Positions 26,750 to 34,578 of a stretch of 64,000 nucleotides of DNA are shown here, piece after piece; the stretch's first letter is position 1, and the number at the start of each line of letters is the position of its first letter. Below the pieces are notes generated by a model. That model saw only the letters and a list, made by a program, of their open reading frames with translations, had not been told where the DNA came from and made no database searches. The position numbers and the translations under genes are program-made. The stretch is taken from contig NZ_JAANCM010000001.1 in assembly GCF_011603255.1 (NCBI RefSeq), forward strand, positions 248,001-312,000. Reading direction: 5' to 3'. Source of the stretch: Ferranicluibacter rubi (GTDB taxonomy: Bacteria > Pseudomonadota > Alphaproteobacteria > Rhizobiales > Rhizobiaceae).

Positions 26750-28158
26750 GCGACGACCGGCAACCTGCCGCATCGAAGATGAACAGCAGCATCCGGGAGA
26801 ACCTGCTCGACCGGATGCGCAACACGCATCAGTCGTCCGAGCGCAACCGGATGGCCCGCTCCGAACGCGAGGTTCCGACACCGGTGCGCCGGACGCAGAT
26901 GCGGTTCGAGGACCTGCCGGAGTACAAGCAGGTGCAGACGCAGGAGGCGGCGAGCGCGCAGCTCGGTATCGACAATCCCTTCTACCGTGCCCATGCGACG
27001 GCGGCCGGCGCGACGACCATCATCAATGGTCGCGAGCTGATCAACTTCGCCTCCTACGACTATCTCGGCCTGAACCGTCACCCGCATGTGCTGGAGAAGG
27101 CGAACGAGGCGATCGGCACCTATGGCATTTCGGCGTCGGCCAGCCGCCTCGTGGCCGGCGAGCGCCCGGTGCATGGCGAGCTGGAAGAGCGGATCGCCCG
27201 CTTTTACGGCGTGGATGCTGCGGTTTGCTTCGTTAGCGGTTACCTGACCAATGTCGCGGCGATCAGCTGCCTGCTCGGCCCGAAGGATCTCGTCGTCCAT
27301 GACGAGTTCATCCACAACAGCGCCCTTGCCGGCATCAAGCTTTCGGGCGCCACGCGTCGTCTGTTCAAGCACAACGACGCCCAGGACCTCGAAACGGTGC
27401 TGCGGACGGTGTCCGGCGATTACCGGCGCATCCTGGTGGTCGTCGAAGGCATCTATTCGATGGATGGCGACGTGGCGAACCTGCCGGCCATCCTCAAGCT
27501 CAAGGCGGAATACGGCTTCTGGCTGATGGTGGACGAGGCGCACTCCCTCGGCATTCTCGGCCGTCGCGGTCGCGGTACGTTCGAGCATTACGGCATCGAC
27601 CCGAAAGAGGTCGATATCTGGATGGGCACGCTGTCGAAGACGACGGCAAGCTGTGGCGGCTATATCGCCGGCAACGCGGCGCTCGCGTCCGTTCTCAAGG
27701 CAACGGCGGGCGGTTTCGTCTACAGCGTTGGCCTCGCACCGGCGCTGACGGCCGCGGCCATCGGCAGCCTCGATATTCTGGAGAGCGAACCGCAGCGTGC
27801 CGCAGCCCTCCGGCGCAACGGAACGCTGTTCCTGAAGCTTGCGCAGGAAGCCGGTCTCGACACCGGGCTCAGCGCCGGTTTCTCCGTCGTACCGGTTCTC
27901 GTCGGCGACAGCCTGCGGGCGGTGCAGCTTTCGAACGACCTCCTGGCGGCCGGCGTCAATGCGCTTCCGATCATTCACCCTGCCGTGCCCGAAGGCCTGG
28001 CGCGCCTGCGCTTCTTCATCACCAGCGAGCATACCGAAGAGCAGATCCGCAAGACGGTGGCGCTGACGGCGGAGAAGCTCAAAGACCTGACCGACCGCAA
28101 TTTCGGGCTGGCTTCCATCGACATCCAGCAGATGATGAAACTGCTGGCGGCCCGGTGA
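26746..28158 (+). CDS. rkpG: RkpG: alpha-oxoamine synthase-fold acyltransferase
   Basis: A 470-residue PLP enzyme of the alpha-oxoamine synthase family (8-amino-7-oxononanoate synthase, KBL, serine palmitoyltransferase). About 85 residues of charged N-terminal extension precede the core. The PLP lysine is Lys298 in GTLSKTTASCGGY, and DEAHSLGILG supplies the family Asp/His. The family condenses an acyl thioester with an amino acid, releasing CO2. The start codon overlaps the rkpA stop (ATGA), strongly linking it to the RkpA acyl-ACP product. The rkpG name follows the rkp-1 gene order of Sinorhizobium. The amino acid substrate (Ser, Gly or Ala) cannot be read. Confidence 0.9.
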   Translation: MSDDRQPAASKMNSSIRENLLDRMRNTHQSSERNRMARSEREVPTPVRRTQMRFEDLPEYKQVQTQEAASAQLGIDNPFYRAHATAAGATTIINGRELINFASYDYLGLNRHPHVLEKANEAIGTYGISASASRLVAGERPVHGELEERIARFYGVDAAVCFVSGYLTNVAAISCLLGPKDLVVHDEFIHNSALAGIKLSGATRRLFKHNDAQDLETVLRTVSGDYRRILVVVEGIYSMDGDVANLPAILKLKAEYGFWLMVDEAHSLGILGRRGRGTFEHYGIDPKEVDIWMGTLSKTTASCGGYIAGNAALASVLKATAGGFVYSVGLAPALTAAAIGSLDILESEPQRAAALRRNGTLFLKLAQEAGLDTGLSAGFSVVPVLVGDSLRAVQLSNDLLAAGVNALPIIHPAVPEGLARLRFFITSEHTEEQIRKTVALTAEKLKDLTDRNFGLASIDIQQMMKLLAAR

Positions 28159-28210
28159 AACGGGCGCGACGGTCTTCGGTGACGCACGCGTCCAGACCGC
28201 TGGGCGTCGC

Positions 28211-29014
28211 ATGACACATGTGGTCATCACCGGTGGATCGAGCGGTATCGGCCTCGCCGTCGCACGGATCTATGTTCATCGCGGCTATCGCGTTTCTCTC
28301 ATCGCGCGCGGCATGGCGGCGCTCGAAGCGGCGCAAATCGCACTGCGCGAGGGAAACGAAGGGCGCGTTCACATCGCCGCGGCGGATGTTGCGAATGCGG
28401 ACACCGTGGGCGCGGCGATCCGTGCCTGCGAAGCGGAAGCCGGTCCCTGCGACATCCTGATCTGCTCGGCCGGCATTGTGGAGCCCTCCCCTTTCGAAAA
28501 CCAGACGGAGGCCGACTTCGATCGCCAGATCGCCGTCAACCTCTCCGGCTCCGTCCATGCGGTTCGTGCCGTCTATGCGCAGATGTGCGCACGCGGACGG
28601 GGGCGTATCATGCTCGTCTCATCCGGCGCGGGGCTGATCGGCATTCCCGGATATGCCGCCTATTGCGCATCGAAATTCGCGCTGCGGGGTTTTGCCGAGG
28701 CCTTGCGATCGGAAGCAAAGCCGAAGGGTGTCACGGTCTCCATCTGCTTCCCGCCCGACACCCAGACACCACAACTGGAGCGGGAACGCGCAGCACGTCC
28801 GGCGGAAGCCGAGGTGATCATGGGTCAGGTCAAGCCCTGGAGCGCCGAGCAGGTGGCGACCCACATGGTGCTGGCACTCGATCGCGGGCGCTTCGACATC
28901 TATTTCGGGCTGACGCTTCTCGCGCTCGGGAGGCTCGCTCCGCTCGTGCGCCCCCTCATCGACTGGCACTTCGACCGGCAGATTCGCCGCCTACAGAGAG
29001 TAACGGAACCGTGA
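28211..29014 (+). CDS. rkpH: RkpH: short-chain dehydrogenase/reductase
   Basis: A 267-residue SDR enzyme. The nucleotide loop is TGGSSGIG near the N-terminus, NNAG-equivalent CSAG follows, and the catalytic pair is Tyr151 and Lys155 in YCASK. The overall form, with a hydrophobic C-terminal segment (LLALGRLAPLVRPLIDW), resembles 3-ketosphinganine reductases, which reduce the product of a serine palmitoyltransferase-like enzyme. It lies 52 bp after rkpG, consistent with reducing the ketone that RkpG makes. Assignment to rkpH rests on gene order and family. Confidence 0.88.
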   Translation: MTHVVITGGSSGIGLAVARIYVHRGYRVSLIARGMAALEAAQIALREGNEGRVHIAAADVANADTVGAAIRACEAEAGPCDILICSAGIVEPSPFENQTEADFDRQIAVNLSGSVHAVRAVYAQMCARGRGRIMLVSSGAGLIGIPGYAAYCASKFALRGFAEALRSEAKPKGVTVSICFPPDTQTPQLERERAARPAEAEVIMGQVKPWSAEQVATHMVLALDRGRFDIYFGLTLLALGRLAPLVRPLIDWHFDRQIRRLQRVTEP

Positions 29015-29097
29015 CAACGCTTGTCACCCATCGTGATTGCCTCTAGAACTCGGGCGCGACGTGACGGCGCTCACGCCGCGATATTGAAGGGTTTCGT

Positions 29098-30702
29098 TTG
29101 CCGTCGACATCGCTCCAGCTTCACGATCATCCGGTCTCGTTGATCCTCGTCTGCTTCACGCTCTCGTTCCTCGTTGCGTGGTTCACCGACAGGTTCGCTC
29201 TGCCCGCGCGCGAGCGCCGCCGCAACATGCCGGCAAACAGGACTGTGTGGCACGGGCTGCGTGACGGCATAGCCCGCATGCCGGTCGTCGCCATCATCTA
29301 TGCGTTCTTCTTCGCCATCTCCTGGCGCCCGCTGTATGGTGCCGCTGGTTGCATGAGCTTCTTCATCATCTTCACCGCGATCTCGCGCGCCAAGTTCCGG
29401 TTCATCCGCGAACCCCTGGTGTTTTCCGACATCGCGCTGGTGGCGGATGTCTTCAAATACAAGTCGATCTTCTATGCGAACTCCCTGAACATCGTCTTTT
29501 GGTTCGTCGCTTTCGGCTATGTCTTCGGCGTGTCCGGCCTCTACATGTATTTCGAGCCGAACGTGCTCCCGAACCATGCCGAGCCGTTCTATGTCGTGGT
29601 GATGGTCATCGCCGCCGCCCTGCCCTGGATCTCGCTCTTCTGGGGCCCGGTCAACACGCCGACGGCGGACCTCGTGCAGCGGCTCGTCGGCAAGCCCGAT
29701 GCCAAGGTCAGCACCGTCCGTTTCGGCACCTTCTCCTCCGTCGTGTTCCATTTCATCATCTGGCTCGGCGTCCGCCGGGAGAAGATCGTCAACGAGCTTT
29801 CCGGCGCCTTCTTCGCCGCCGTCAACGACCTCATCGGGCATGATGCGGAGAACAAGGCGCCGCTCGTCGTCGTCTGGCAGTCGGAGTCCTTCCTCGACAT
29901 GCGCCATTACGGCGTCAACTCCATTCGCCTTCCGACCATCGACCGGTTGCAGAAGCTCTCTACGCAGTGGGGACGCATCGCGACGGTGTTCGAGGGTGGG
30001 TATACGCTGCGCACCGAATTTGCCGTTCTGAGCGGGCTGCAGCCCGACGATATTCATGTGGATGCCAGCTACCCCTATCTCCGGGCACGGCACTACACTG
30101 ACGTCGTGTGGCCGACGAAGCTCAAGAAGGCAGGCTGGCGGACGCACTTCATTCACCCCTATGACCGCACGTTTTTCCTCCGCCACAAGGCGATGCCGCT
30201 GCTCGGCTTCGAGGAGATGACGATGCTGGACGCGTTCGATCACGATCCGGCGCGCGACGGGCCCTATGTCTCCGATACCGCGCTGACGCGCAAGGTGATT
30301 GAGGCAGTGGACAAGCAAAAGGACGACAAGGGCAGCTTCATCTTCGTCGCCTCCATGGCCAATCACGGCCCGTGGGAGCCCGGCCGCGTTCCCGGCTATA
30401 GCGATCCCGTCAGTATCTATCTGGAGATCCTGCAGCAGTCGGACAGGGCGCTCGGCCAGCTGGTCGATCATCTGAACAAGCTCGACCGGCCGGTCTGGCT
30501 CGTGTTCTACGGCGACCATGCGCCGCTGCTGAAATCCTTCGCCGACCCCTTCCCGGACCCGCGCACCGATTATTTCATCACGCCGCTGGCGGCGGCCCGC
30601 ACGCTGCAGCAGGGGCCCGTGTTCCCGCGCAACGAAGAGCCCTGGAACCTGCTGAAGGCCATGCTGAAGCATGCGAACCTTCACAAGGACGAGCTGGACT
30701 AG
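29098..30702 (+). CDS. rkpI: RkpI: membrane sulfatase/LTA-synthase-like capsule protein
   Basis: A 534-residue inner-membrane protein. About five hydrophobic segments lie within residues 1-235; then comes an extracytoplasmic alkaline phosphatase/sulfatase-fold domain (VVVWQSESFLD; FEGGYTLRTEFAVLSG with the likely catalytic Thr; SMANHGPWEPG; FYGDHAPLL). Relatives transfer phosphoglycerol or phosphoethanolamine from lipids, so RkpI probably modifies the capsule polymer or its lipid. The start appears to be TTG at 29098 with AAGGG eight bases upstream; no upstream ATG is usable, and the next ATG would remove the first membrane helix. Same direction as rkpJ, six bases upstream of it. Confidence 0.87.
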   Translation: MPSTSLQLHDHPVSLILVCFTLSFLVAWFTDRFALPARERRRNMPANRTVWHGLRDGIARMPVVAIIYAFFFAISWRPLYGAAGCMSFFIIFTAISRAKFRFIREPLVFSDIALVADVFKYKSIFYANSLNIVFWFVAFGYVFGVSGLYMYFEPNVLPNHAEPFYVVVMVIAAALPWISLFWGPVNTPTADLVQRLVGKPDAKVSTVRFGTFSSVVFHFIIWLGVRREKIVNELSGAFFAAVNDLIGHDAENKAPLVVVWQSESFLDMRHYGVNSIRLPTIDRLQKLSTQWGRIATVFEGGYTLRTEFAVLSGLQPDDIHVDASYPYLRARHYTDVVWPTKLKKAGWRTHFIHPYDRTFFLRHKAMPLLGFEEMTMLDAFDHDPARDGPYVSDTALTRKVIEAVDKQKDDKGSFIFVASMANHGPWEPGRVPGYSDPVSIYLEILQQSDRALGQLVDHLNKLDRPVWLVFYGDHAPLLKSFADPFPDPRTDYFITPLAAARTLQQGPVFPRNEEPWNLLKAMLKHANLHKDELD

Positions 30703-30708
30703 GCGGCG

Positions 30709-32010
30709 ATGACCCTCGGCGGCACGCACGCATTTGGCACGGCACAGCGGGTGTTCCTGTTTCTCGAAGGACCGTCGTCGCCGCTCTTCATGAAGATCGC
30801 CGACCGGCTGGAAGCTCAGGGGCATGCCTGCCTGCGGGTGAACCTCAATATCGGCGACCGGATCTTCTGGCGCCGGCGCGGCGGATACGCGTTTCGGGGG
30901 CGCCCGGAGGCGTGGGCTGGCTGGATTGCCGATTTTCTGACGCGCCACCGCGTGACCGACCTCGTCCTTCTGGGCGAGGAACGCCCCTACCACCGGGTCG
31001 CGACGGAGGCTGCGAAGCGGCTCTCGATCGACATCTACGTCATCGAGATGGGATACCTGCGACCGGACTGGCTGACGCTCGAGCGTGACGGCATGTCCAC
31101 CAACTCGCACTTTCCGGATGATCCCGACCACATCCTGCGGGCAGCCCGTGACGTGCCCGAACCCGACTGGACGCGGAGGTATTCCCAGACGTTTCTGGCG
31201 GAAGCCGCCTACGACCTGCTCTACAATCTGCCAAATGCGTTTCTGTGGTTCCTCTACCCGCATTATCGCCGCCACGCGCTCTACCATCCGCTGCTGGAAT
31301 ATGGAGGGTGGATCCTCAGGCTCGTGCAGGAGAAACGGCGCCTACGGGAAGCGCAGGCGACGATCTCGGCTCTCGAAGCGGGACACGGCCCCCTGTTCAT
31401 CTTTCCCCTGCAACTGCAGACGGATTTCCAGCTTCGGGTGCATTCGCCCTATCACGACCAGCAGCAGGCGATCGACGAGGTCCTGACGTCGTTTTCGCGT
31501 TTTGCCGCACCTGACGCGCGGCTCGCGGTGAAGATCCATCCGCTCGACAACGGCCTTGTCGACTGGGCCGGAACGGTCGCGCGAAAGGCTGCGGCCCTCG
31601 GGCTCGGTTCACGCGTCTCGTTTCTCGATGGCGGGGATCTCGCCGCGCTGATCGGGCTCAGCGCCGGCATCGTGACCGTCAACTCCACCGTCGGGCTGCA
31701 TGCGCTGCAGCAACGCAAGCCGGTGAAGGTACTGGGCGTCGCGATGTTCGACATCGACAGGCTGACGGATCAACAGCCGCTCGATGCCTTCTGGCGCACG
31801 CCGCGCCTGCCGGATGCCGATGTCTGCACGGCCTTCTTCCGGCTCGTCGCGGCCGCCATTCAGGTTCGGGGAAATTTCTACTCGAAGGCCGGGACGGATG
31901 CCGGTGCGGAGGCGATTGCCGCACGTCTTCTCGCGCGCGATGTCAACGAGCCCGATGCCTTCATCGATCCGCCGCCGCGCAAGCGCCCGGTCAAACGACC
32001 GCGACCTTAA
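30709..32010 (+). CDS. rkpJ: RkpJ: KpsS-like capsule polysaccharide protein
   Basis: A 433-residue cytoplasmic or peripheral protein of the capsule polysaccharide synthesis/export family. The N-terminus VFLFLEGPSSPLFMKIADRLEAQGH matches the KpsS-type signature, and a later VTVNSTVGLHALQQRKPVKVLG segment matches the GT-B-like C-terminal domain. KpsS/KpsC proteins are Kdo transferases building the linker on a lipid anchor in group 2 capsules. It starts six bases after rkpI. Its stop lies three bases from that of convergent kpsF. Confidence 0.88.
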   Translation: MTLGGTHAFGTAQRVFLFLEGPSSPLFMKIADRLEAQGHACLRVNLNIGDRIFWRRRGGYAFRGRPEAWAGWIADFLTRHRVTDLVLLGEERPYHRVATEAAKRLSIDIYVIEMGYLRPDWLTLERDGMSTNSHFPDDPDHILRAARDVPEPDWTRRYSQTFLAEAAYDLLYNLPNAFLWFLYPHYRRHALYHPLLEYGGWILRLVQEKRRLREAQATISALEAGHGPLFIFPLQLQTDFQLRVHSPYHDQQQAIDEVLTSFSRFAAPDARLAVKIHPLDNGLVDWAGTVARKAAALGLGSRVSFLDGGDLAALIGLSAGIVTVNSTVGLHALQQRKPVKVLGVAMFDIDRLTDQQPLDAFWRTPRLPDADVCTAFFRLVAAAIQVRGNFYSKAGTDAGAEAIAARLLARDVNEPDAFIDPPPRKRPVKRPRP

Positions 32011-32013
32011 CCG

Positions 32014-33024
32014 TCACGCGACGCCGGCGCGCAAGAGGTCGTGAATGTGCAGGATGCCAACCGGCGTCTCGGTTTCATCGACCAGGAAAAGCACCGTTAC
32101 CTTGCTCGACTGCATGACCTGCATGGCAGCGCTTGCCAGCAGCTGCGGCGAGATCACGCGCGGCTTGACCGACATGATCGCCTCGACCGTCTGTTGCAGG
32201 AGACCGTCCGACATATGGCGGCGCAAGTCGCCATCGGTGATGACGCCCGCAAGTTTGCCGTCCTTGCCAACGACGCCGACGACGCCGAAGCCCTTGGAGG
32301 ACATCTCGATCAGCGCCTGCCCCATCTGCGCGCCGAGCGGCAGAAGCGGCATGGCATCGCTGCGATGTGCGAGTTCGCCGACGAGCAGAAGCTGCGCCCC
32401 AAGCTTGCCGCCGGGATGGAAGGTCTTGAAATCCTCGGCCGAAAAGCCGCGGCGCTCCAGAAGTGCTATCGCCAGCGCATCGCCGACAGCGAGTTGAAGA
32501 AGCGCCGAGGTGGTCGGCGCCAGTCCGTGGGGGCAGGCTTCATTGACCTTGGGAATGACGATCGGCACGGTGGAATGGCGGGCGAGCAGGCTGTCGCGGT
32601 TCGAGGTCAGCGAGATCACCGGCACCTTGAAGCGCTGGGCATAGGCCAGCATGTTGCCGAGCTCGACCGTTTCGCCCGACCACGACAGCAGGATGAGCAG
32701 ATCGTCCGAGGTGATCATGCCGAGATCGCCGTGGCTGGCTTCCGTCGGATGCACGAAATAGGCTGACGTTCCCGTGGACGCCATGGTGGCCGCGATCTTG
32801 CGGCCGATATGGCCGCTCTTGCCGACGCCGGAGACGACGACACGGCCATTGCGATCGGCAATCAGCGTCACGGCATCGGCCAGATTGCGCGCGAAGACCG
32901 CATCATTGGCAAAGCTGGTGGCGAGCGCATTGACGCCGTCAACCGTGGTGGCAAGCGAGCGTCCGATGGAGTCGAGAATCGCGCTGTCCTCAGTCAGGCT
33001 GGCATCGATCGATCTAAGGCTCAT
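32014..33024 (-). CDS. kpsF: Arabinose-5-phosphate isomerase KpsF/KdsD family
   Basis: A 336-residue protein with an N-terminal SIS sugar isomerase domain (VVVSGVGKSGHIGRKIAATMASTGT; LSWSGET) and two C-terminal CBS domains (about 210-330). It converts ribulose 5-phosphate to arabinose 5-phosphate, the first step to Kdo needed for lipopolysaccharide and for Kdo-type capsule. The ATG at 33024 has GGGAGAG upstream. It faces the rkp genes and ends three bases from rkpJ; in Sinorhizobium a kpsF copy also closes the rkp-1 region. Whether this is the housekeeping copy cannot be seen from one window. Confidence 0.9.
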   Translation of the reverse strand: MSLRSIDASLTEDSAILDSIGRSLATTVDGVNALATSFANDAVFARNLADAVTLIADRNGRVVVSGVGKSGHIGRKIAATMASTGTSAYFVHPTEASHGDLGMITSDDLLILLSWSGETVELGNMLAYAQRFKVPVISLTSNRDSLLARHSTVPIVIPKVNEACPHGLAPTTSALLQLAVGDALAIALLERRGFSAEDFKTFHPGGKLGAQLLLVGELAHRSDAMPLLPLGAQMGQALIEMSSKGFGVVGVVGKDGKLAGVITDGDLRRHMSDGLLQQTVEAIMSVKPRVISPQLLASAAMQVMQSSKVTVLFLVDETETPVGILHIHDLLRAGVA

Positions 33025-33160
33025 TGTATCTCTCCCGGCAATCTCAACGCGGGTTACTCCCTGCGCGGGGAAAGATCAACGCGTAAACCTCAACGTACCA
33101 AGTCAGCCATATCGCTGCGTCCCGGTAAAAGCGCCTCTGTGCGGCGCCGTGCAAAAAAGC

Positions 33161-33628
33161 TCAGCTGACGCGCTGGACCACCGTTTCGTCCGGCAGCGCC
33201 ACGCGGTGCTTTTCGGGGTTGGCGATAAAATCTTCGAGCGTCATCGAATCCAGGATATCGGCCATCGCATCCCGGACGATGGTCATCGAGCGGCGCACTT
33301 CGCAGGTTTCGGGATCGTTGCAATCGTCGCAGACCTCGTAGGCCGTGCGGCTGGCACAGCGGATCGGCGCCAGCGGGCCGTCCAGCGTGCGCACCACCTG
33401 CCCGATGCGAATCTGGGCTGCGGGACGCGACAGCGAATAGCCGCCGCCCGGCCCCTTCTTCGACTTCAGGAAGCCGGCATTGCGCAGTTCGAGCAGGATC
33501 GCGTCGAGAAACTTCTTCGGAATATTGTTGCGGGTCGCAATTTCGGTGATGAACGCCGTCTCACCCGGATCCAGATGCGCCAGATCAACCAACGCCTTCA
33601 ATCCGTACTTACCCTTTTTCGTCAACAT
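33161..33628 (-). CDS. Rrf2 family transcriptional regulator with cysteine cluster
   Basis: A 155-residue Rrf2-family repressor/activator. The N-terminal winged helix starts MLTKKGKYGLKALVDLAHL and contains the recognition region IPKKFLDAILLELRNAGFL and the GPGGGYSL wing. Four cysteines cluster in CASRTAYEVCDDCNDPETC (about residues 95-113), as in Fe-S-binding members such as IscR, NsrR and RirA, though the spacing differs from each. It may sense iron-sulfur status, redox or cysteine. The start at 33628 fits the family; the longer frame adds an unlikely 93 residues. Confidence 0.88.
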   Translation of the reverse strand: MLTKKGKYGLKALVDLAHLDPGETAFITEIATRNNIPKKFLDAILLELRNAGFLKSKKGPGGGYSLSRPAAQIRIGQVVRTLDGPLAPIRCASRTAYEVCDDCNDPETCEVRRSMTIVRDAMADILDSMTLEDFIANPEKHRVALPDETVVQRVS

Positions 33629-33788
33629 TCCGCGTGCTCGTCCTGAGAGGCCTACACCCGACAATTCAGGCGTGCTGCCGCGCCACACTATCACGTTTGG
33701 CGCATTCCAGACATAGGCAGCGCACCCCGGAGCGAGGTTTTTACCGGGAAAGCAGCAAGAATATGGATCGAGGGCATGGCAGCCAGTA

Positions 33789-34031
33789 TCAGGCGGCCAT
33801 TTCAGCCAGTCGGCCGGGCCGTGCGCGAGCACCCGCGAGATGAGCGACGACCGCATGGCGTGCAGCGTCTGCGGTGGCGAAGCGCTGCGCGTCGAGTTCC
33901 CAGACATGGTACTTCACGGCGACGAACTTCAGCGTGCCGGCATCGGGTACGACCACGCCAACAGCTTCGCCGTTGATCTCAATGACCTGCCGGTTGGCGG
34001 TCGCATTCGCGTTGATGGTGTTCTTTTCCAT
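33789..34031 (-). CDS. Conserved-looking small protein, function unknown
   Basis: An 80-residue soluble protein with no signal peptide or membrane segment. The core is NRQVIEINGEAVGVVVPDAGTLKFVAVKYHVWELDAQRFATA-like, and the tail is Ala/Arg-rich. It has a strong Shine-Dalgarno (AAGGAG seven to nine bases before the ATG), supporting a real gene. I do not recognise the family. It sits 160 bp upstream of the Rrf2 regulator on the same strand and may be cotranscribed with it. Confidence 0.65.
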   Translation of the reverse strand: MEKNTINANATANRQVIEINGEAVGVVVPDAGTLKFVAVKYHVWELDAQRFATADAARHAVVAHLAGARARPGRLAEMAA

Positions 34032-34474
34032 AGTGAACGCTCCTTCCGCGCCAAAGGCGGGAGTGTCTGTCAGTTTCGCAAGTCTTGATGGTTTATGCCG
34101 GGGTCACATTCGCGAAAGCGAACACATCCACCGATCTGCCACTGCTTTACGACACAGGGAACGAGAGCCGCGGAGGGAAGCGGTACGGTCAATGTCGAAC
34201 ATGCACTCTCCTCTGGCTCTACCCGTTCCAAACGGGCCTTCTGGAAACATACCGCCGACCGTGGTCTCTGCGGATGATTTGAAACTAATGCAGTCTATAC
34301 CGGAAGTCAATTACAAAATCATGTCTGACGCAATCTCATTCCAAAATAACTCTCAAAGGCGCCGTTATCGATAGTCTCATTCCATATTCCGCCATTATTC
34401 GGAAATCTATGCTGATTCGATCGTGTCTGCGGGAACGTCCAACGGGCACGACGAATCTAGTGTGTTCTTCGCAC
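34032..34474. other. Intergenic region with no gene seen
   Basis: About 440 bp between the 80-residue protein and the secDF terminator. It is moderately A/T-rich around 34270-34420. Short frames here lack a Shine-Dalgarno and normal composition. Promoters for the minus-strand small gene are expected here but none is clear by eye. Confidence 0.5.
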
Positions 34475-34503
34475 GAAAAAAGGGCGGCCCGATGGGCCGC
34501 CCT
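34475..34503 (-). terminator. Intrinsic terminator after secDF
   Basis: A perfect 10-bp stem AGGGCGGCCC/GGGCCGCCCT with a three-base loop is followed on the minus strand by about seven T residues. It lies 76 bp past the secDF stop and is a textbook intrinsic terminator for that transcript. Confidence 0.9.
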
Positions 34504-34545
34504 GTGAAATTTTCATGACGTTTCGTTGTCGGGCGGACGGCCCGG

Positions 34546-34569
34546 AGCCGCAGCGATCCCGCTGCGGCT
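34546..34569. repeat. Hairpin just after the secDF stop
   Basis: AGCCGCAGC (34546-34554) and GCTGCGGCT (34561-34569) form a perfect 9-bp stem over a six-base loop, ten bases beyond the secDF stop codon and before the intrinsic terminator. No T tract follows. It may protect the transcript end. Confidence 0.55.
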
Positions 34570-34578
34570 GGAAATGCC

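Noticed and set aside
22148-26881. A 1577-codon open frame on the minus strand opposite rkpA and rkpG
   Set aside because: It mirrors the high third-position GC of rkpA, has no ribosome site or domain, and the plus strand encodes clear PKS domains.
29071-31287. A 738-codon minus-strand frame opposite rkpI and rkpJ
   Set aside because: Composition is a mirror of the coding strand, with many Arg, Asp and His and no recognisable motif.
34085-34374. Several overlapping short frames between the 80-residue protein and secDF
   Set aside because: They overlap one another in different frames without ribosome sites or known motifs.
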